A stretch of DNA of 64,000 nt from NCBI GenBank assembly GCA_001247695.2, contig LGRX02025926.1, positions 1 to 64,000 on the forward strand, in the 5' to 3' direction. This DNA is from Cymbomonas tetramitiformis (Eukaryota; Chlorophyta; Pyramimonadophyceae; Pyramimonadales; Pyramimonadaceae). Below are positions 23,393 to 64,000 of this stretch, piece by piece (the stretch's first letter is position 1; each line of letters opens with the position of its first letter). The notes beneath the pieces are model-generated. The model saw nothing but the letters and a program-made list of their open reading frames with translations. It did no database searches and was not told the origin of the DNA. A program made the translations under genes and the position numbers.

Positions 23393-23660
23393 CCAATACC
23401 CCCCCACCCTCCCCCTCCCTCCCCCCCTTCCCCCTCCCCCACCCTCCCCCCTCCCCCCCCTCCCCCTCCCCCACCCTCCCCCCTCCCCCCACCCTCCCCC
23501 TCCCACCCCCTCCCCCCCCCTCCCCCCCCCCTCCCCCCCACCCCTCCCCCCCTCCCCCTCCCCCACCCTCCCCCACCCTCCCCCCCCCCTCCCCCACCCT
23601 CCCCCCCCACCCTCCCCCCTCCCCCACCTCCCCGCCTCCCCCTCCCCTACCCTCCCCCTT
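23393..23660. repeat. Polypyrimidine (C-rich) tract
   Basis: Almost uninterrupted C with T and A steps (ccctcccc and ccaccctcccc) over about 265 bp. The minus strand is G-rich and could form G-quadruplex or triplex DNA. Open frames across it on both strands are low-complexity artefacts. A related phrase (aatcttcgtgaacgaac plus a C-rich run) recurs at 23804-23880. Confidence 0.9.
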
Positions 23661-24180
23661 TCCCCTTCCCCTCACCCTTCCACCCCGCCTTCACCCCCTT
23701 TACCCCCTATATTTATATACAATACCTCGAGCTTGATTGATATAATATGCATACAACATACTGCTTGTGTCGTGTACGGCCTACGATATCGATAATCCCA
23801 CAATCTTCGTGAACGAACTAAAACTTTGCAGAAAGCAACCCAATACCTTACCCCCCACTCTCCCCCCTCCCCCCCTTTGCCTTTGTTAACGGGTAAAATT
23901 TCATCCGTCCCCCCACCCCGCCCTCTTTGCATTGTCCCAAAAAAATACATACTTAACGTGACCCCGTTTATTCGTCTCGGTGTTGGTCTATCCATCTCTC
24001 TATATTGGTGGGGGGGTGGAGAGAGGAGCTTCAACTACTTTGGCACCATATTCATTTTGATTTTTAAAACAACGTTTTCATTGGGTGTAGTTTTTTGGTG
24101 CGAGCCAAGATTGGATAACACGAACTTTGGGAATTAGATTTGGCAACTATTTCCACCAACGGCGTCAATTTAAGGACCAT

Positions 24181-24438
24181 TGATGTGAAAGCTGATAATA
24201 TAGTGATATATTAGCTTGCACTGTAAAATGTCAAGGCAGTGAGGCAGAGTTTCTCGGTTCGGCTAAGTCAGATTAAACTGGGAGATACACAGTTTTAAGC
24301 TAGCGGACGGACCGTGACACTGACACACGAGCGGAGATAGACAGCAGGCACTGCAAGTGACATCCGAGCAGGCGAGGGGTGACATAGGGCACCACTGACC
24401 TCCCCCCTTATGGGGGGTGAGAGTCAGTGTTCCCATGA
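24181..24438. repeat. Left LTR of the short LTR element
   Basis: 258 bp beginning tgatgtgaaagctgataata and ending gttcccatga, near-identical to 25714-25971. The near-identity of the two LTRs suggests recent insertion. Confidence 0.8.
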
Positions 24439-25713
24439 CACCACCTCACCCCGAAGGTGGGAGGTGCACTGCAGGGCCAGCCGGTACTCCCGGGCAGGCG
24501 GCTAGAAGAAATGTAATGTTCCTAGCTACTAGTCAACTCGTGATGTGCCAATTCAGGGGTCTCAATCTAGGGTTTGGATAGGTTTCAAGCGGTGGCGGCG
24601 TCATTCCCGATGGTGAAAGGTGTCGAGCGCCAAGTAGCCAACGTTCAACCAATGCCTGTGCGATGCCAAAGCCAAAAACGGCCGGGCACCACCAGAGCAA
24701 GTGTGCCGTTGCAAGGGGGGCGAGTGTGAAAAATGCGGCGAGACAGCGCGCAATTCTCCAACCCCAAGGCAAAACCAACGTTAGGGCAAGGTGGGGGGGT
24801 GCGGCGGCACCACCAGCCACCACCAGATGGCAACCAGGGGGCGCACAAGATGTAGGTGTAAACGGTGAAAAACGCGGAGAGTCGGAGTCGTCACAGTCAG
24901 AGCTCTCGTTGTCGATGTCGTCGCAAACGCTAGTGTCGATGTTGTTGCTTGGTGCACAAGCACCACCAAGCACCACCATACTGCAACCAGCGGTAAATTG
25001 TTGTCTTCGAAGGAGTTCAAGCGCCGATCTCAGCGCGCCCATACGCGCACGCTGCCGCAAAGAAGCCATGCAGCTGCGGCTGGAAAATCTGCAAGATAAG
25101 GAGTTTGGGTTCCCAAGGGAAAACGTAACTTTTCGTAAATTTAACAATTTCCAACAATGAAAAAGTCAAATTGGGGTAGATTTCGACGAGGAACACGGCG
25201 GTAACGTCAAAACCGTCGTACGATAAGCCAATCTTCCGGCAGCAGAGGCGCTGCTGGCCAGAGTGTCGGTAATCGTCGGCTACGCACGCAAAAGTGCGCT
25301 AGATGTCGGTAGATGTCGGTACTAAAGATGTCGGGATGTCGGGGGTGACCGGTGCGAAGGCAAGGCGGTCAATGTCGGCAGTAAATTGTCGGAAGTGTCG
25401 GTACTAGGTTGATGTCGGACTAGTTGATTGGTAACGCACAAAAAAGCGCGTTGTAGTGTCGGTACTAGTTGATCGGAAACGCACAAAAAAAGTGCGTTGT
25501 AGTGTCGGTAAATGTCGGTACTAAAAAATGTCGGTATGGGGTGACCTATGCGAAGGCAAGGAGGTCGAATGTCGGGTTGAAGTGTCGGTACAAGGTTGAA
25601 GTGTCGGTAGAAATGTCGGTAAAAATGTCGGTTCGAAGTGTCGGATAGAATCGCAGGGCGCGAAGCGGACGGAATACAAGAAAAACACCTCTGAACGTAG
25701 GTGGGTCCAGACC

Positions 25714-25971
25714 TGATGTGAAAGCTGATAATATAGTGATATATTAGCTTGCACTGTAAAATGTCAAGGCAGTGAGGCAGAGTTTCTCGGTTCGGCTAAG
25801 TCAGATTAAACTGGGAGATACACAGTTTTAAGCTAGCGGACGGACCGTGACACTGACACACGAGCGGAGATAGACAGCAGGCACTGCAAGTGACATCCGA
25901 GCAGGCGAGGGGTGACACAGGGCACCACTGACCTCCCCCCTTATGGGGGGTGAGAGTCAGTGTTCCCATGA
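25714..25971. repeat. Right LTR of the short LTR element
   Basis: Second copy of the 258-bp repeat, followed immediately by the accat target duplication at 25972-25976. Confidence 0.8.
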
Positions 25972-26262
25972 ACCATGTGATAGACCATCACAATCATGGC
26001 GGCGATTTTGCCACCGCCAATAATTTTGTTTTTTTAGCATTTTCATTGGAGCGTAGTTTTGGTTAAAGTCGCGATTGGATTCACCTTTTAGATGAGATTG
26101 GGTAACGTATTTTCCACCAACGGTGTCAATTTAAGGACTATGTGATAGGCCCATTAATGATTTGCATGCCTCGAAAACCTACATGTTATTATTGTCCAAA
26201 TTACAGGTGTCTTTCGGGCTGAGTAGATAGGGGGGGTAACCGGACCAGACCCCCCCCCCGCT

Positions 26263-26920
26263 CCTGAATTATACTATTAACGCAGTCATTCATGGTGACC
26301 TTACTCATTTCTACCGCACACTGGGTACGTTTTAATTTTTATTTACAATACACTCGGGCTTCAATTCATATAATATGGATACAGCATACAGTGACACAGT
26401 TCTCTATTTATGGTTTGTATTGAGTAGCAGCCGGCAGAAATGCTATAAAACGAATGATTAGGCTACTACTTTTATGTCCCGATCCGCCAACGATCGACCT
26501 TTGGTCTTAAAATATAAATATAGTGATTACTGTTTTTAACGATGCCACAATGCATCCATATAAATATGGAAATCTAAGTTGGGGCAGAAGCAAAGGATTT
26601 CTATGCCACGTGTATGGATAGCATTCATTGTTTCTGAATTCACGTTATATAAATCTCGGCCCATTTTGTTCCTCATATCTATTTACAACATCGCTTCCGG
26701 CGTAAGGGTTACTGACCGCACACTGTTCACTGGCCACAACGATTGTTCACTGTTCACGACACTTGAACGACTTGAGCGTAACGTTGCGTGCTCTTTGATA
26801 TAAATCGAATAATCAATTTGTTCATGTATATATTTTTCATTATCCACTCGAATGACCGGAATTATATTATTGTCGCAGTGTGAAATCATTAGTAAAATAT
26901 GTGCTGTGTCACGTAGTCAC
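26263..26920. repeat. 0.65-kb dispersed repeat, copy 1
   Basis: Begins tcctgaattatactattaac, runs through ggctactacttttatgtccc and ends near gtgctgtgtcacgtagtcac. The same order recurs in direct orientation at 29541-30187 with small indels. The two copies flank the inverted 2.3-kb unit. No gene is seen. Confidence 0.85.
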
Positions 26921-26936
26921 AACGCGCTTCACTTGA

Positions 26937-29237
26937 TACTAGCTACTACCCGTAGGGCCCGCATTCGGTATCGGGTATGAGGGTGTTCGCGTCACGGTTT
27001 GGAATAATTAAATATAGATCCCCCCTTTCCATACATATACACTCTCTCTCTCTAATCTCTTTCGCGTTTTGGATTTATACCGGAGCGGAGTAGACACTTG
27101 ACGCTATCGACTATTCTATGTTTAAAATAATTAAAAATTGTCGCACCGAAGGTGCATCTATTCCTCTCGTAATATTCTATCTTGAATCTAACAATCTTTA
27201 CCGTGACACACGTCTATTGTATAATTGTATCCAGTCGGCTTTTTAAGTATAAATATAGATGGCAGCGCCAGCGGTGTCACTTCATGGATTCCCTCCACCT
27301 ATTCACATTCAGAATTCACGCATCGTGGCGAATCGCTACTGAGACGTGTCAGGTGTCACTACCCGTAGGAACCTTTGGGGGGAAAACCCCGGCGTGCCAC
27401 ATACTAAAGCTTTGCAAATTGCAATGGGCCATGGCCATGACATGTACATCGCGATGTCGATGTCGATGACGGCCCAGAACCGCCGAACATGACAGAATCA
27501 ACAATCATGATTTGCAATTCAGCGATTCGGAAGGTCAGACGCTAGCGCTAACACACATTTATTTCCTCGTGCGGTTGAGACGCAGACGTTGAGACCGTCG
27601 AGTGTTGAGACATGATATCGCAACATTCTTTTTGGTTTTCCGTCGCTGAGCGGAAAGGGCAGGCAGCCCTTATTTGACTTGATGGATATGAACTATCTGC
27701 GTGATATTGAGAACGCATATGGTTCGTATCTTATTCCCTGGACTGTTAGTAACCCACGGGTACCAACATTCTTCGGATCAAGTAAGCAATTCTCTTGAAC
27801 CATGGGGGATATAATGAGCGCTCGGGAGTGTGAGTTCGCGCGGGTATGCACGTTTTCAAGAATGTCTTGACACTATGTTTAGTGTAGTGTTCCTCATGCT
27901 CCCGTGGTTGCGACAACATCTATGCTTCGTCACATCTCAGAAAACGACCACTGACATATTCATTAGGATACAGTTGGCATGTTGGGACTCGAACCCAATC
28001 CGGGATGCATTCAGCTTACATCCCGGACACCATGCATGCCATATTACATGACTATTGAAAACAGCATAAAAAAGTCGCGTGAAATATTTCAAGTTGACTA
28101 TGCGTGCCAAATATAAAAAAAAGTGATGAGAAAAACGAAGGGAGCTCAAGGAGCTCAAGGGCTCGAAGGAAATCATGGCGGTAGAGGATGGTTGGTCGCA
28201 AAGGTGAACTGCCACGCGCCACCTACCCCAACGAAAGCGAAACCTGACGAAAGGGTTAGCACGCAATTCAAATACAATAACAAACTTTTACACCCAGGTC
28301 AGTGGGGAAAACAGGCACAAAGTAAGTAGGAACAGACCAACAAAAAGTGGGGCTGTATGGGCGGGCGCACTGCGGTGAACTGTTTCGGCATACACCATAT
28401 TTGCAAAATCGAGTCAGTCGCGGAAATTGCCGCAGAAAACGTGCAAAATTGAAAACTTCCATAAGAACATTCATTGCTCACAAATACGGCCGGGACCACT
28501 TGTGAAGCAGCCGTACAAACAGCAACGGAGAAACGGGAAAACAGAGAGCTAGGAACCAACGTACCGTAAATTGGAGCTTTGAATCTCACGGGCAACCTGC
28601 ACAATCTCCGACACGCCCACAAACCGCGCTTTCAGTTTACACATAAACAATGAAAAATAGTGAAAAGTGAAAAATAGTGAAAAGTATAAAGCTGGAGTTG
28701 CAGGCAGTTCAGGTCTGCGTGCAGTGCAGTAGTGCAGGGTGGGCGCTCCTGGTGAATAATGAATGTAACGTTGGCAAGGCGCGGAACGTATTTGGAACGG
28801 GTGCTCGGTCAAACACTCATACCGTCATACGCGGGTCCGCGGCATTCTCGATTCAGGATTAGGTTCCATGAACCTGCTTCATGGATAGTAGGAAAAATTA
28901 ATGATGAGAGTCCAGGAAATATCCGGATCTGACGCCCGTAACCATCTAAGATTCAATCGGACGATAACCTGATTTTAGGCCAGAATCTAAAACATCATTG
29001 GCTCGAATTTTTCGAACCAATACCTGACCTGAATGGAAGATCGGGTATGAAAAAGTTACGAATTTAATGAAGTACTGTGAATATGATTGGTCAGATGAGC
29101 AGCGTCTGTGAGCTCCTCGCAAAATCTGGAGTAGGACAGCCGACGTCTGCAGTAGGACAGCCGACACGATGCGGCAGATCGGCATTTTTGAATCGGAAGG
29201 CTCAAAAAGAGCATATTAGGCGACTTAATAATATAGA
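26937..29237. repeat. 2.3-kb unit, copy 2 (inverted)
   Basis: Reverse complement of 18336-20638 with very few differences. No Mutator-like ends flank it here, so it is either a separate element or was carried to this site by rearrangement. It contains the second tRNA-like fold at 27975-28041. Confidence 0.85.
27975..28041 (-). ncRNA. tRNA-like fold without D arm (copy 2)
   Basis: The same structure as 19531-19597. The single difference in the 10-bp arm turns a U-A pair into a U-G pair, so the arm still closes. Confidence 0.45.
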
Positions 29238-29540
29238 TACAGCATACGTTGTCGTGTACAGCCTACGATTTGGGCGTCAATTTTGCAACCTAAAAGGCAC
29301 CCAGGCCTCATCCGTCCTCGCATTTCTCTCGACGGTGGGAATGAGGACCCCAACCCCCCCCCCACCCCTCCACCTCCTCCTCCCCCCTCCTCGCACCGTT
29401 AACGGGACTGACCTCATCCACCTCCCTCTTCCCCTCCCGTTCCAAAAACACAATACTTAACGTGACGCCCGTTTATTCGTTTCGGTGTTGGTCTATCCAT
29501 CTCTATCTTGGGACCATGGGGGCTCCCCCCAGACCCCCCA

Positions 29541-30187
29541 TCCTGAATTATATTATTAACGCAGTCATTCATGGGTGACCTTACTCATTTCTACCGCACA
29601 CTGGGTACGTTTCAATTTTTATTTACAATACACTCGGGCTTCAATTCATATAATATGGATACAGCATACTTCTCTATTTATGGTTTGTATTGAATAGCAG
29701 CCGGCAGAAATGCTATAAAACGAATGATTAGGCTACTACTTTTATGTCCCGATCCGCCAACGATCGACCTTTGGTCTTAAAATAGAAAGATAGTGATTAC
29801 TGTTTTTAACGATGCCACAATGCATCCATATAAATATGGACATCTAAGTTGGGGCAAATGCAAAGGATTTCTATGCCACGTGTATGGATAGCATTCACTG
29901 TTTCTGAATTCTCGGTCCATTTTGTTGCGCAATATCTATTTATAAGATCGCTTCCCGCGTAAGGGTTATTGACAGCCCACTGTTCAATGGTCACAACGGC
30001 ATTGTTCACTGTTCACGACACTTGAACGACTTGAGCGTAACGTTGCGTGCTTTTTGATATAAATCTAAAAAAATCAAATAATCAATTTATTCATGTTTAT
30101 ATTTTTCATTATCCACTGATGACCTGAATTATATTATTGACGCAGTGGGAAGTTATTTGTAAAGTATGTGCTGTGTCATGTAGTCAC
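29541..30187. repeat. 0.65-kb dispersed repeat, copy 2
   Basis: Direct-orientation copy of 26263-26920. It is preceded by a second C-rich stretch (29340-29440) and a Ty-like flank also seen at 23940-24010. Confidence 0.85.
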
Positions 30188-30220
30188 ATGGATGACACAA
30201 TGGCTTCAATTCATATAATA

Positions 30221-30590
30221 TGGATACAGCATACGTAGTACAGCCTACGATTTGGGCGTCAAAAACGCAGTGTTAATTTCGCACTGTTAAAGGGCTGAAT
30301 TTTCTGAATCCGTTCAAGCAATCCTGGTATTGCCATGAATGAGGACCTAATTTATATATGGATACAGCATACGTAGTACAGCCTACGATTTGGGCGTCAA
30401 AAACGCAGTGTTAATTTCGCACTGTTAAAGGGCTGAATTTTCTGAATCCGTTCAAGCAATCCTGGTATTGCCATGAATGAGGACCTAATTTATATATGGA
30501 TACAGCATACGTAGTACAGCCTACGATATGGGCGTCAAAAACGCACTGTTAATTTCGCACTGTTAAAGGGCTGAATTTTTTCCCGATTTT
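30221..30590. repeat. 138-bp tandem repeat, about 2.7 copies
   Basis: Units start at 30221, 30359 and 30497 with tggatacagcatacgtagta. The first two are nearly identical and the third diverges after ggctgaatttt. The array ends about 600 bp before the channel gene ATG. Confidence 0.9.
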
Positions 30591-31188
30591 TCAAAAGAGG
30601 GGGAATCTTCGATTTCATCTCCGATTTTTCCCCCAATATCAAATTATATACTGCCGCGTGCGACACATACTGGAACCACCCAGCAGATTCCAGCAGCTGC
30701 AGACGATCAAGTTAAATTGTAACGCCCGTGTGTTAATATTTGTTTATTCTGGGAAGCCGCTCACACAGCACTCCATTGGTTAGAAAGTCGACTCGTGTCC
30801 ACCAATTGTAGTTCTAGTTGTCGTTCCCCCCATTCGATTTCGCCATCGCCATAGGAGCAGAGGGGACATTTCAAAACCGATTCTGATATTGGGTATCTGG
30901 TATGAAATGATGTCACTTCGCTGAAAATCGCCTACCATTTCCACACCTGGGTTGGTAAAATTGATAAATAAATACCAGAAAGAGAAACAATTATCCTCAA
31001 CGGAAAACCCCTTCATTTCCTTGGTGCTCCGCACTTGGGGTCTTTTGCCTTGCAGTTTGCGAAAGAGACCCTGGCAGTACGGTTATTGAGAATGATATCC
31101 ATGGGCAGTCCATCCATGTCCGATAATGAGGGAACGGTCTGATAGCTGACAGTAATGCGAACAGAATCGTATATACAGCAGTGAATTC

Positions 31189-63384
<32,196 letters not shown>

Positions 63385-63410
63385 GTGCGCGCCCCTCCCT
63401 ATGTAACTCT

Positions 63411-63775
63411 TTTCACCCACCCCGTGCAGCCGTCACTGGCACGCACCTTGCAGCCCCTTTCACCCACCCCGTCAGCCGTCGCTTTGGCACGCACCTTACA
63501 GCCCTTTCCTGCCAGCCCATCACTGGCACGCACCTTGCAGCCTTTCACCATCCGTGCAGCCGTCACTGACGCACCTTGCAACCTTTCACCCACCCGTGCA
63601 GCCGTCACTGGCACGCACCTTGCAACTCCTTTCACCACCCGTGCAACCCGTCACTGGCACGCACCTTGCAACCTTTCACCCACCCGTGCAGCCGTCAGCC
63701 GCCTGCCGCAGCCCCTTTCACTCACCCCGTGCAGCCCGTCACTGGCACGCATCTTGCACCTTTCACCGACCCGAT
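63411..63775. repeat. Minisatellite of about 45 bp in the last intron
   Basis: About eight imperfect units of gcagccgtcactggcacgca then ccttgcagccctttcaccca. It begins 27 bp after the exon 21 donor. Remnants of the unit recur to the window end (63950-63985). Confidence 0.9.
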
Positions 63776-64000
63776 ACAGCATGATCGGCGAGCGTCTTGC
63801 AAACTTTTCACCCATCCTCGACTTCTTACTACTCCAATTTGTATATAAAGCACAGCTGTGAGCTGTTGTCACTCAGACACTCACCCTATGTCTTGACTAT
63901 CAACCACTCTAGCCATAAACACAGTTGTGAGCTGTTTACGCCCACCCAATGTAGTCCACCATTGGCGCGCAGCATCTTGCAGAGTTTTTCACTCAACCTC

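Larger units (their letters stand above)
24181..25971. mobile_element. Short LTR element (TRIM-like) with target duplication
   Basis: 258-bp near-identical direct repeats (24181-24438 and 25714-25971) bound a 1.3-kb interior. The 5-bp sequence accat flanks both sides (24176-24180 and 25972-25976). A paralogous locus at about 26115-26150 reads ccaccaacggtgtcaattta then aggactatgtgatag, matching the two flanks joined without the element. The ends are TGATG and CATGA rather than TG and CA. The interior has open frames on both strands (24663-25160 plus; 24533-25147 minus) with no recognisable RT, gag or integrase, and tgtcggta repeats at 25250-25650. It is non-autonomous. Confidence 0.8.

Noticed and set aside
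23262..23795. Gly-rich and Pro-rich open frames on both strands
   Set aside because: Direct translation of the C-rich low-complexity tract, with no non-repetitive coding sequence.
24533..25160. Opposed open frames inside the TRIM-like element as real genes
   Set aside because: Both strands are open over the same low-complexity stretch and neither shows a known domain; mentioned only within the element.

Overview
The window looks like nuclear DNA of a green alga or a related protist. The lines of evidence are GC-biased exons split by spliceosomal introns, a plant AKT/KAT-like channel (cNMP-binding domain followed by ankyrin repeats, with a plant-type TVRT motif), a chromodomain Ty3 retrotransposon, a DIRS/Ngaro-type tyrosine-recombinase retrotransposon and dense nested non-autonomous elements. 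A prasinophyte-like chlorophyte is my best guess. Assignment to a species is not possible by eye.

Layout. 1-585 is the tail of a Ty1/copia pol. 3,502-8,759 is a Ty3/gypsy chromovirus (gag, protease, RT, RNase H, integrase, chromodomain) with an apparent 84-nt GT-AG intron inside the integrase. 8.8-11.6 kb has no gene but carries two perfect adjacent palindromes and GCGTCA-rich repeats. 12,084-15,585 (minus strand) holds two genes I do not recognise: a 7-exon gene and an upstream single-exon gene for a small beta-rich protein. 16.6-30.6 kb is a graveyard of nested elements: a large foldback element (17,514-23,174) whose left arm was hit by a 288-bp foldback MITE and a 3-kb Mutator-like TIR element, a 2.3-kb unit present twice in inverted orientation, a short LTR element with target-site duplication and a paralogous empty site, tRNA-like folds, polypyrimidine tracts and tandem arrays.

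31,189 to the window end (plus strand) appears to be one very large gene. Phase-compatible exons encode a voltage-sensor/pore/C-linker/cNMP-binding module, ankyrin repeats, a long cytoplasmic linker, then a second voltage-sensor/pore/C-linker/cNMP-binding module and the start of a further linker that leaves the window. Neither pore has the canonical GYGD filter. Its 8.7-kb sixth intron contains a complete antisense DIRS/Ngaro-like element (39,526-44,810) with split direct repeats. Other introns hold minisatellites, an AAAG microsatellite and MITEs.

Several reading-frame breaks (in the Ty3 pol, the unknown gene and the channel gene) can each be explained by a one-base length change, mostly in a homopolymer. 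Some or all may be assembly errors rather than gene death. Exon limits were read by eye from splice consensus, phase and protein sense. No transcript or database search was available.
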